From assembly GCA_963930655.1 (NCBI GenBank), contig OZ005603.1, positions 16,453,001 through 16,517,000 of the forward strand: a stretch of 64,000 nt of DNA, written 5' to 3'. Made by a program: the position numbers and the translations under genes. The stretch comes from Myrica gale (taxonomy: Eukaryota > Streptophyta > Magnoliopsida > Fagales > Myricaceae). Positions 49,540 through 60,340 of this stretch are shown piece after piece; positions within the stretch are counted from its first letter, which is position 1, and every line of letters starts with the position of its first letter. Below the pieces are notes generated by a model. That model was not told the origin of the DNA. It did no database searches and saw nothing but the letters and a program-made list of their open reading frames with translations.

Positions 49540-49640
49540 AAATGGTTTATGCCTGGCTCCCTGTATGCCACAAGCGTAAGCCGATCTGTTTGCTGATTGA
49601 CTAATGCGGGTGGCGTGCGAGGAGCCAAGCATACCGGCCT
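49540..49640 (+). ncRNA. MIR160: MIR160 microRNA precursor hairpin
   Basis: The mature miR160 (21 nt, starting TGCCTGGCTCC and ending TGTATGCCA) is at 49550-49570, and the miR160* strand (GCGTGCGAGGAGCCAAGCAT plus a final A) at 49613-49633. The arms pair with a few mismatches and G-U pairs over the whole duplex, and the loop region between them is 42 bases. The mature sequence is invariant in land plants. miR160 directs cleavage of the mRNAs of the auxin response repressors ARF10, ARF16 and ARF17 and so shapes auxin responses in roots, leaves and embryos. Both strands of the duplex are intact, so the hairpin should be processed if transcribed. Which MIR160 paralogue this is cannot be told from the hairpin alone. 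Confidence 0.97.
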
Positions 49641-52131
49641 CTCTCCCTCTCTTTGCTTATATCCTTTCTGTTTCTTTTTGTGGTTGAAGTTTCTCCATCT
49701 CTGTGTGCTTCTTATTTCTGGCTTTCGATGATGTCTGTATTGAATGTTTCGAGTATAACATGTACAGGGATTAATTTTCCTCGCGCCTAAAAGAAAGCAT
49801 ATTTCAAACCATGTTCAGTACAATTATTGCTGTCAAATAAAGGCTTTTTGTATATGGTAAATCTCTCGTTTTCTTCGAAAATAAATTGATGCTTCATATG
49901 TACATAACAATATTTCGAATCGAAAAACCGTAATGGAGCAGAGAGATGATTCCTTTCGATCAGGTAACAGTTGGTATGTGTTTGCAATTCTCTTCGAAAT
50001 GTTCCCTAATAGTAGATTTACTATTTAGGGCTCATTCCTAATTTACACAAAAATTACACTCGCTGTGTCACCCTCCCATCTTTAGGATCAATAGTTCTTT
50101 ATTGATATTCTGATCAGTATTTGAGTCCCTCAGCTCTTTATGTGCTTGTTTACTGCGATGCCATGCAATGTGGACGTTAACTTATTACATCAGATTTCCA
50201 GTCTTCCTAATGAATCAATTGGGAGGTGGCGATTAGTGTTTCAATCCTTCCAGGCTGAACGTAACTTTATCCTATATCGAAAGGCTGGTTTGATGCAGAA
50301 TAATGTCATTTTCTTGGGGAGGACTTTTCAAAGACGTCAATAATTCCAAAAAGACGGCCTGTCACAAATGTTGCCGTGTTTGTTCTCGTCTCTTGAGACA
50401 AAGTTTTAGTGGAAGATGCTATAAAGAAGCGATCAGAGAGTCATTACCAAAGATTTTTCTATTACAAAATGCCCCTACTTGTTAGAAATATGCTTCCAAT
50501 TACACAGTTGAACAGACCGTATGTAATAGTTGTGCGTCATGCAGGTAATTAGATCTTTCCTTTGTGCACTTACTTAATTACTTACCCACAGATACGCAAA
50601 GAGAATTTAGGTACTGCTTGTATATTTCTCGCTTTGTAAAGAGAGTGATCTATAGAATGAGATCAGACAACACATTGAATAAGGAAGAGAATTAATGTTC
50701 TTCGCACGTACTTCTTGGCAGCGACAAGTACTCCTTGTAATGTGAAAATCAGAAACATTTCGTTTTAAAAGCTTTGAAAGAAAAACAAAAATTCGAGATC
50801 GTTCATGATTTCTAGGGCACATGAATTTTTATAGTCTTCTTGTCGCTTTTGGCCTTTAATTAATTTTTTTTAGATTACAAATACTTGACCCGTTAACTAT
50901 TCTATTTGAAGGCGCGTACGAATTCCACATAATATTATAATAAGCTCTTCAAAAGCGGTAGACATGGTAAAAGATTGTAGACAGACTTGTATGAAAACCA
51001 GAAATAGAACATGGGCATTGGATTTTCTTGTGATCAGGGAATTAATCTCATAGCCCCCTAGCCTAGGCTAGCAGAGGGAGCCAAAAATAACGGACAGCCA
51101 AATGCAAAGGAAAAAGATGGGGCATGACCCCTCTCCCCAAATCAAGGAGAGAAGCGCCTGCTTTTGACATTTTGATGTGCAATCTGAGAAACAAAATGCC
51201 GAGAGGGAGAGAAAGTAGGAAACACATGCAAAAGAAGAGAGGCATGCCATATAACTTACAAAAATTTGAAGTGATTGATTTATTTTTTGGACCTCGGTAG
51301 TTCTCTTGCATTTGATGGAAATACAAGAGGGTCGGTATATGAAATAGCTACTCCGAGTCCAGGATAAGCTGAGTAGGCAAATAAATGTTCTAACGAAATT
51401 AATGAATGAGACAAGTCTCCATAAAAGGGGTGAATGAGACAAATTCTAACGAAAGGGTTGAATGAAACGAATAACCTTGCCTTTTGGTAGAAACAGTGTA
51501 CCCGTGATCTATCGTAAGGAAAAATTAAATTGTGTGAAGTATAAATTTATTTTCTTAACGATATAATTTTATAGAGCAGTTTTGTTGATATGGTGTATAC
51601 ATACTTTTTAATCATTATTTATTGAATTCATCCTTAATTTGTTAAAGGTCACCACTTCATGTCATATTGGCTTACTTCGCGACTTACCCATTTTAAATAT
51701 ATATTTCAGATAGCGAAGGGATATATCTCACAATGATCGATAATGTGCATATACGTGACTAAGTCCATGAGTCCATGAGATATATCAGCACGTAAGGTAA
51801 ACTCTGTTGTGTATTAAATAATAATTACGATTATGATTTCTATGATTTTAGATTCTAGTGTTTAGTTGGGTTGTTATTAGTTAAATAAATAATTTATACA
51901 CGCTTACCTTTGATAAAAAAAATACTCTATTTGTCGGGTTATTTATAGTCGTCGCGCCCTCATTCAAGGGATAGCTTCTAATTGAAAGTGTCACGGTTAA
52001 CTATAAATGTAATGTACTGATCTCAATTGGCGATTTAATTAATTTGATGACATTGGTCTTGGATTTTCCCAATTTAACTTAAATCTCTTAGTCAACCATT
52101 AGAATTTCTAGCGAAATTCCTGTCATGTATC
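49641..52131. other. Unassigned region downstream of MIR160
   Basis: The first few hundred bases, pyrimidine-rich ('ctctctccctctctttgc'), are probably the 3' part of the pri-miRNA. Beyond that no gene, RNA or clear repeat was recognised. Small open stretches near 50140-50485 and 51063-51442 lack known motifs. Confidence 0.4.
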
Positions 52132-52760
52132 TAGGGGTAGTTAACGGTAGTGTAGGTGACGGTTTGGGAAAAACCGTTACCGTCACCGCACCGCTAAGGC
52201 ACAATAACCGTCATTGCCGGTGACGGTATTAATGGTAACGGTTATACGATAACCGTTGTGCAAAAAAAATAAGTTTTTTCCTTGAGTTTTTTCATTTTTT
52301 TCACTGTTTTAGGCTGTTTAAATTTATAACATAATATCATAATCAATAATCATATCAAATGGACAAATATCATAACATATTCAAATATAATATCATAATC
52401 ATTAACAATCATAACAAATATAAAGCTGTTCAAAAGTATAGTATAATATCATATTCAAACATAAAGACTAAAGTCTAATAAAAGTGTTCAACAATGTGAC
52501 ATAAACCAACCAACATATTCCAACAAAAGCTCAACAAAAGTATGTCACGTAATCAATAATCATCTCAAGTCTTAACTAGGGGTGGTTAATGGTAGTGTAG
52601 GTGACGGTTTGACAAAAACCGTCACCGTCACCGCAATTGACGGAATCACATATTTAACACTGTCACCGCACTGCTAAGGTACAATAACCGCCCTTACCGG
52701 TAACGGTAGCGATAGCGATTTTAGCGGTTAAAACGGTAACTGCCGGTACATATGAACACT
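52132..52760. repeat. Two direct copies of a hAT-like MITE end rich in ACCGTCACCG
   Basis: TAGGGGTAGTTAACGGTAGTG (first 20 bases at 52132) recurs as TAGGGGTGGTTAATGGTAGTG from 52577, each followed by 'taggtgacggttt' and self-complementary GGTGACGGT/ACCGTCACC runs up to about 52260 and 52735. The TAGGGGTG start resembles hAT-type termini. An inverted right end was not found, so the arrangement may be two partial copies around an AT-rich middle (52261-52576). Confidence 0.5.
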
Positions 52761-53389
52761 CATACATGTATGGTCGCTGGATCCCAATGTAAGCGTGGAT
52801 TGAGCCGCTCCTCTCTTCCTGACGGTGCATCCCTAACTATAACACGGTAGGACCGCTAGGAGCATTTTGTCAAACTAATTAATGTGATCAAAACTTAGAT
52901 ACTATTAAAGAAAAGATTTGTCGAAGTCTCGAAAACCAAGTACTGAAAATGGTTTTATTAGACTTTTATATTGTCAAGTCAGGAGTTTGTAGTTCAGGTA
53001 GCGCTCTTTCGGAGAATTTGATTGAGGATCGAATCTTCCGATTCATTTCTCAATTTATCTAGAAAAAAAAAATCATGTTTTCAACACTCTTACTGATTTG
53101 ATAAGTGTTACTTTATTTAAGTATATTTTGCCTGTAGAAGTTCAGTTTTCAAGGTGAATTTTGCTTGACATTCCCTGTCCGCGATTTCCGCGCGTTAATT
53201 TTGGTCATTGGAATGTCTGTACCTGTCCCGTCCAGTTTGAAATACTGCGATTTTCTTTTACGCAAATACCAACGAAATTGATGAAAAAAAAATACCAACG
53301 AAAGTGTTTGTTAGTGAAAGTTTTACTTGCCCAGAATTACATACCAATTTTCTTTATCGAAATTCGAGAATTTTTTTTTATATTTGATA
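52761..53389. other. Unassigned stretch
   Basis: No gene or clear repeat was recognised. The open stretch 53161-53487 has no known motif and overlaps the LTR at its end. Confidence 0.35.
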
Positions 53390-54115
53390 ATAATCTGTAT
53401 ATTGTTGTCGATTTCACAATCTCTAATCTTTGTGATTCCATAATAACAGTCCAAATATTCTGTCTTTTTCCTCGCCAAAGCTCATAATCGTCAAAAATTT
53501 TTCCAAAATGCTGATGGCCAACTATATTGATTGTCTAACTCATAACCTGTCATTTTAAATAAAACCCTAGATGTGATAGTGCATAGGATCGTTAGAGACC
53601 TCATATCTCAGCCGTAAGATTATCTGGAAAACTCATTTTCCATTAATTTTTCTTATATTATTTTATTCTGACTTTCAGGCTTCCACTAATTATAATCATG
53701 TTCATCAACATATTACAATTCATCTTGAATATTTAAGATTGATTTGTGAAATCCATTTTGCTAACAATTACATTTGTTTATTTATCCTTCAACCATACTA
53801 TATTTCATATGAGCTAATAGAACCAGAATAATATTTATTGATAAAACTCTAGCTCATAGAATTCTTAATTCAAAATATGTAACCCGCTGGGCTCTTAAAT
53901 TGTTTCCAAATAAATTCATAAATAAATTCATCTAACTAGAGATTTCTTTTAAAGTTCAACTCTATACAAACATACTTGAATATACTATCTCACAAAAAGA
54001 CTAGTGGATTTCTTATTGAACATTTATACAAACTTATTTATAATGCACAAGACCCGACATCGTCAGAAATATTTGACCACGAAAGATCATTACCACATGA
54101 CTCGGTCAAATCACA
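53390..54115 (-). repeat. Copia LTR, partial (third copy of the 41815 family)
   Basis: Shares with 41815-42896 and 55495-56718 the run of phrases around 'gatagtgcataggatcg', 'ccatactatatttcatatgag', 'catttatacaaacttatttataat' and 'cacaagacccgacat'. It stops exactly where a CACTA terminus begins. Confidence 0.7.
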
Positions 54116-55494
54116 CACTACAACAAAATTTGCTTTTGGGACAGATTTCGTCCGTCGACCAAAAAATGTTTTTTTGACAGATTTCGTCTGTTGCACCAAT
54201 TGTCCCAACAAACATGCTACAAAAGGTTTTTTTGGAATGAAAATTTTGTTCCTCCCAAAAAGGTTTTTGGGACAGATTTCGTCCGTCACGCCAATTATCC
54301 CAACAAACCCGTTACAAAAAGGTTTTTTGTGATAAAAATTTTGTTCCGTCCCAAAAAGTATCATTCCATGATTGGAAGAATTCCGTCCCAAAATAACTTT
54401 AACGTTCGAACTCTTTCAAACAGACAATGGAGAAAAATATCCGAACGGCTTCCAACGCTTATGTAAAATGTTTGATTGTCTTCCAACGGTAAATTTAAAT
54501 CCGTTCAATAAGAAAAATTACCGTTCGAACTAATATTAAAATTTTACAGCATTGATCGGATACAGTTCGAAAGGTGCAAAATGGAACGTTTGTAATCATT
54601 TTTAATGCGTTACAACTCTTCACGTCGTAGAAGTTCGCACGGTTTCGAACGTTAAGAAAAAATTGTTTGAACTGTCAATGTAATGTTCCAACGAATAGCA
54701 TTATATTCGTTCGATATCGCGATCCAGACATTCAGACAAGAAAATGTTGAATCGTTTAACGAGCGGAAATGTTGAATCGTTCGATTCATGTTCGAATTTC
54801 GATAGGCACTTTCTCGTCTGAACGCTATATTTACCGTTGGAATACATTTCTTTCGCTTTAAAAAATAATAAAAAATTTGCTTGAAAATTATTAAAAAAGA
54901 TACTAAATAATAAATTTATTAACAAATGTAGTGTTAAATAATTAAACATAATATTCAAAACAATTAAAATATAATAGGCAATAAACAAATAGTCTATCTT
55001 GGCCCTCGCGGTGGGTCTAAACTGATTCAGAACTTTTTCAAACTCCGCGTGCATCCCAGTCTTCATAAATCAGAAATGGTAACCAATATAATGCTTAAAA
55101 TAATTGACAAAAATAATAATTAAAAAAATGAGCTGAATGAAAAATATATATAACTTACCTATACAACTACTCGTTGTCGTTTTGGGTGAAGATGCTCCAA
55201 TCCCCAGCCTAGGAGAAGCTAAGGCCCCAAACAGGGCTGATGCTGGTGAGGAATTATATCTAACATGTTTCCACCGATCATACGTATTGTTCTCATTCGA
55301 ACACGCTCAAAACGTTTTTTTTATTTATTAGGAAAATTAGAAGTTTTGCATTATACACAACCAATCTAAATTTGAGGTGTTGGGCGTCCAATGTATTTGC
55401 ATCATTGTAATAAAATTAACATACACAGGAAGCCATTAGAGAGAATAACAAACGTTGAACCAACATTGTTCAACTAAAAGTTATAACTACAGGA

Positions 55495-56718
55495 AATTAA
55501 CTTACCAATTCTCTTTGTTGATCTGTGAGAACTTTTCAAAAAACCTTTAGGTTCTTGTCAATCTTAACAATTTCACAATAGCAGCCAAAGTGTTCTGCCT
55601 CCTTCCTCTCCATGCTCACAACTGTCGTAAGGTTTTCTGACTTCTGTTGGCCAACTCTGAAACTAACAATTAGGGTAGACGATCTCATAACTATCCTTAT
55701 ATATGAAAACCCTTGCTGTGATAGTGTGTGAGATCGTTAGGGATCTCAGATCTAGATCGTAGGATCACATGGGAAAACTCTTTTTCCATTAATTCCCTTA
55801 TATTCTTTTATTCCGAATTTTAGGCTTCTACTAATTGTAATCAAGTCCATCAACATATTACAATTCACCCCCGAGAATTTGAGTTTAATTTGTGAAATAT
55901 CTTTTGCTAACAATTATAATCGTTTATTTATCCTTTCACCATACTATATTCCATATGAGCTAATATGACCAAAATATTATCATTGATAAAATATCTAGCT
56001 CACATAATTCTTAATTTTATAATTTGTGACTCGTTAGACTCTCAAATTGTTTCCAAAATAATTTCACAAATAAATATATATAGTATATTAATTTCGAAAA
56101 ACATTATCACAAAATTACTCTGGCCACAGATTTCTTTTTCTCGAGTCTAACTTCATACAGATATATTTGAATATATTATCTCTCGAAGAGACTGGTGGTT
56201 CCTTATTGAGCATTTATACAAACTCAATCATCATGCACAAGACCCGACATTGTCTGGAATATTTGACATAAAAGATCATCACCAAATGACTCGATCAGAG
56301 TATAAGTACACAATGAACAAATCTGCACAAGCCTCTTAGGTATAAGGATATCATAAACAAATTGTGTTGAATACCTTCTCAACATCAATGATCACTTCCA
56401 GAAGATATCCATATTTGATTAAGGTCACTATCTCGATGACTAAGTACATCATCCTATTTAATAGAGGCACAGCGAGTATAAACCTATTGTACATAATTAT
56501 GTACCTTGGTTTAAAAAAAACATAAAGTGTATAAGAAACTGAAAAATCATACTCCTCGCTTTTGATTCATTAATCATTGACATGACTTTTCGACAATGTC
56601 ACTCAAAAATAATTGTATAACATCTTATGCCACAACATATTACCAAATATAACAAATATAAACATCTGTCATCTAAATAACAATCATCTAGAATAATGAT
56701 TTTTAGAGCATGCTTCTT
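55495..56718 (-). repeat. Copia LTR inside the CACTA element (fourth copy of the 41815 family)
   Basis: The minus strand starts TGTGTAAGAAGCATGCTCTA (56718 leftwards), comparable with TGTGAGAAATATGCCC of the copy at 42896, and the whole length follows that family. No internal sequence flanks it, so it is probably a solo LTR. A target duplication could not be fixed. Confidence 0.65.
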
Positions 56719-56729
56719 ACACAAACCAG

Positions 56730-56929
56730 CATCTTTCACTTTACGAAAGAAATAGAGAGCAATACCCTAGTCCGAAGGGCCAGATTTCTGAAAATATTTT
56801 GGCCACACATCAGACTACAACATGCAAAAAACTTTTCTGTAGGTCTGGTGTGTCGCCAACAGGTTTTCAGAAGTCTGGCCCTACTTACTAGGGTATTGCT
56901 ATCTATTTCTTACCATACAATGAAAGATG
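56730..56929. repeat. 200-bp imperfect foldback (long inverted repeat)
   Basis: The left arm (56730 onward: CATCTTTCAC..., AAGAAATAGAGAGCAATACC, CTAGTCCGAAGGGCCAGA) pairs with the right arm ending TGAAAGATG (56921-56929), which contains GGCCCTACTTACTAGGGTAT and TGCTATCTATTTCTT. Arms are about 85 bases with roughly 85 percent complementarity and a short loop around 56825-56840. It starts 12 bases after the LTR end. It could be a MITE or a young small-RNA hairpin; no sequence was recognised as a known miRNA. Confidence 0.75.
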
Positions 56930-57659
56930 AACTAGCTTTTATTCTTCTCTCCATTAGTTTCATGTGTGTGTTAATATTGTTACAATGATGCAAATCAATT
57001 TGAGCCCAAAACTTCTAATTTTCTAACAAAATTTAAAATTGTTCGCAGGAAGACAATAGGTCGAAACAAAATATATTTACCGTTCAAACGTGACTGTCAT
57101 CCTGCAGATGCAAAATTTTAGCAATATCGTTCGAACGTACATTTTTACAGAGTTCAAACGCTGTGGAAAAACCCACGAAAATCATCGATCAAAAAGCTAC
57201 GAATCAATCCCAAAAACAAATTTTTTACTCCTAAAACATGCATTCAAGACCCCTAAATACGTATTGAACTATATATAAGCATTTCAACATCAATTTCGTG
57301 TATAAATTCAAACCGCAACAATAAAAAATTTATATGTGAAAAAACTAATTAAATTCTTACTTAACCAAAGCACAAGCTCCATTTGAATATTTTGGAACGG
57401 TACGCCAAAAAAGAGGCAGGAAGAATTGCGAGCATAAATTGATGTTCGAATGCGATTTTAACACGTCCAAACGGTAATTGTTTTATCTGAACATCGTTAG
57501 TTTTCAAACATTACTTAGATATTTAAACAACGTTGTTTTTTACTTTTTAACGTTCGAACGATATATTTTATTCGATCAGTTTTGTCTAGAAGTTAAACAT
57601 GTAATTATTATTTAAATGATATGTAATTAAATTATAAGAGTAATTTTATTAACTATAGA

Positions 57660-58200
57660 TGTATTATAGCACATGTTTAAGAGTATGAAAATCTTTTTAG
57701 TACTTAATTATGTATATGTATAATAAATGCATTACATTTATCTATGTAAGTATGATAGTACATGAGTAAGAGTGTTAAGTATTAAGTATTAAGTATTATG
57801 TACTAAGTAGTAATAAAGTATGAAAATTTTATTTGTAGTCAACGACGTCTAAGTAATTACAAACACATGTAAGTATCATAGCACATGTATGAGAGTATGA
57901 ACACAATGTTATTAACTTTGTAAGTTTTACAACACATGCATGCAAATCTCCTTACTACATAATGATGTACGTAACAAATTACAAGTATAATGTTATTCAA
58001 ACATGTACGCACGTATCGCAACACATATATGGGAGTTTGAAAATATTATTACCATAGAAAATAATGTGCAAGTATAATAAACACAATGTAAAATATAACA
58101 CAAGTATATGAGTATGAAAATCTTATTAGTACCAATAGGAGTATGCAATTATATGTGTAACAAATCATAAACACAATGTTAATAATCGTATAAAAATACG
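57660..58200. repeat. Degenerate AT-rich tandem array
   Basis: A unit around 'agcacatgtatgagagtatgaaaat' and then 'ttattagtac' returns near 57671, 57759, 57879, 58019 and 58101, spaced about 90 to 140 bases apart, with linking 'aagtat', 'aataaacacaatgtta' phrases. A short inner repeat TTAAGTATTAAGTATTAAGT is at 57775. The units are too diverged for a simple count. Confidence 0.55.
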
Positions 58201-58734
58201 ATTAGTACTAACTGTTTCTATTTACCATTAGCACATAGTATTCTAATAAGTATTATACGTAGATATAAGTATAAGGTACTATTAAATAAAATGTAAATAT
58301 GTAATTTTTATAAATTTTATTCCTTTTATATTTTTAATTCATTGTATTATTTTATTTGAAATACCGTTCTAATGCTCACATTATTACCGTTATTACGCGC
58401 AAATACATGCCGTTATAACCTCTAGAATAAAACGACATCGTCACTATCACCATATCTTCTAACGGTTTAGAGTGTTCAAATAGGAAATGATTCTATTATT
58501 AATTGATTTTGTGATTTCTTAATATGATACTAATTTTATCATATTATTAAAATATTTCTTAATATTCTGTGTTATTTTCTTTTTAATACTAATTAAATTA
58601 CCAATTGAAAATATGCATAAACCAAAAAATAAATGAGATAATCATACCACAAATATTAAACATCTACAAATATAGTTGTTCAAAACAAACATAAATAAAT
58701 GAAAAAATATTATAAAAAAACTAATGAGACTTCT

Positions 58735-59060
58735 TTTTCATCTCACTCACCAAGTTGTGCTCGACATGATCTATCCTCTGCATGATGTCTTCCCGGCCGT
58801 CCTTCTATGCCTTTTCCAATAACTAATGCCTCAACTCAGTCTCATTGAGTCTCTCGTCCATGGCTACCAGGCTGGTGATGACGGGAGCGATGGCCTTCTC
58901 GATTGCACCCACAATGTGGCACTCTACATATTCAAGCAGACTTGCTAGTGGCGCCTAAAACTTGGCTACTCTAGTGAAAGACCCAACCGACTCCTCAACA
59001 GCTCGAGCTTGAACCTCGGGTTGCAGTGCAAGAGCTGGACACAGTGTTACCGATCCATGT
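58735..59060 (-). pseudogene. CACTA-associated coding remnant with coiled-coil C-terminus
   Basis: Read on the minus strand from about 59060 it gives SPSLLRSFSHGSVTLCPALA, QARAVEESVGSFTRVAKF, LEYVECHIVGAIEKAIAPVI, then VAMDERLNETELRH and DIMQRIDHVEHNLVSEMKKK, with in-frame stops at three places. A heptad-like C-terminus and position inside the CACTA element suggest an accessory CACTA protein. No known family was recognised with confidence. Confidence 0.45.
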
Positions 59061-59119
59061 GAGAAGCTACGTAATAGCGATGGACTCTTGAGTCCCCATT
59101 AGTCATCCTCTATACCATT

Positions 59120-59867
59120 TCAATGAGATTGTCATTTAAAACTTCAATTTGTTACTTTGGATGTTTTTCTTAAATGAAATGATTTTTCGAGTTCTATCCA
59201 TGCATTCTCTTTTTGTTTGACAAATGGAGAGATTTCTTAAATGTCTATATGCTTGTATTCCCTTTGTTCATGTGATAGATTTTGATAGAATGCTTGTTGG
59301 GGAGAAATGTGTTAAATACTTTGATGGAATGCGGATTTATCCTTTGTCTTTTTGATATGACAAAGGGGGAGAAATGTATTAATAGTTTTGATGACTATAT
59401 ATTCTCCTTTGAATTGGATTATGAACATTGATTGTATTATTCCTATATGAATCCAATGGCTACTAATGCTTTGTCTTAAAGTTTCAAATGTTTGTCCAAT
59501 TGCAAAAGATATGAGGAGTCATCCCAAAACTATCAATTTATTGTCATCATAAAAAATCGAAAAGATTGTAGGCTTTTGTGCACAATCGATATTTTAATGA
59601 TTTCAATAAATGGATCAAGTTTATAAATGAACATCTTCAAAGACAAAGTCAATTTCATCAAAGAGCCAAAGACTAGAATATTGAAGATCAAAAAGATGCA
59701 AATAGCTCAAAAGTGAAGATTCAAGACCTTAGGGTATAAGCCTTGTAACTCTTTGTTTCGCTTTTGACAAAGATTATGAATAACACTTGCATGTCTTTCA
59801 AAACGTGCATAAACCGTTTTACATTTTTTTAAAGATTAAAATATTTTTAATGATTTCAAAATAGGGT
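59120..59867 (+). mobile_element. Sirevirus-type Copia 3' end: internal tail plus partial LTR
   Basis: The phrase ATGACAAAGGGGGAGAAATG (59355-59374) is the polypurine-type repeat of these elements, with a related GGGGAGAAATGTGTTAAA at 59300. The LTR starts TGTAGGCTTTTGTGCAC near 59569 after 'aaaaatcgaaaagat', and matches the fragment at 5297-5490. It ends where another repeat starts near 59868. Broken. Confidence 0.65.
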
Positions 59868-60130
59868 AAATAGCTCCTCTAGTCCTTGGGGTTTAACGCA
59901 TTCCCAGAATGGTCATTGCGGTATTTTTTGTCCTACCCGTACCCTTGTGGTTTATAACGTTTTCCATTTTAGTCCTCCCGTCAGTTGGGCCAACGGAAGT
60001 TGCATAGGTGGCTGACGGCGTCCACAGCAGGTCCATTAAGCAAGTGACACGTGTGAAAAATATCAAATCGTTAAAAGAAAACACAGATTGAACGAACCAC
60101 GTCATTACACAACGGATTAAATGAAAACCT
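59868..60130 (+). repeat. Terminal-like sequence of a non-autonomous DNA element (MULE-type?)
   Basis: 'agggtaaatagctcctctagtccttggggtttaacg', then 'cccttgtggtttataacg' and 'cgtcagttgggccaacggaa' are typical of a class of long-terminal-repeat MITE or Mutator-like ends in plants. No inverted partner was found within the window. Confidence 0.35.
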
Positions 60131-60340
60131 CAGATGTTTTGTTAGTTGGACCCTTTCAACGTCAAAAGCAACGAAAAACCAAAGCGAAGGGGAGAAATCC
60201 CCAAATCAGATTCTATAGGCTTCTAAACGCTCAAGAACCCTAGGTCATCTTCCCCTAATCTCTATCAAGTGATTCCCCTCATCAAGAACCCCAACCCATC
60301 CCGAAATCTTTCTGAATTGATTCCTTTAAATTCATCCGCA

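Larger units (their letters stand above)
54116..59110 (-). mobile_element. CACTA element, reverse orientation, 3' end at 54116
   Basis: The left edge reads CACTACAACAAAATTTGC (54116 on), a CACTA terminus. It is followed by a dense set of CGTTCGAAC-like subterminal motifs (54400-54840), which return at 57075-57570 and, weaker, near 58360-58470. Minus-strand coding remnants lie at about 59060-58735. An LTR (55495-56718) and a foldback (56730-56929) have landed inside. The motif core is shared with the element ending at 10720, so the two are probably one family in opposite orientation. The far end is not visible; 59110 is approximate. Confidence 0.65.
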
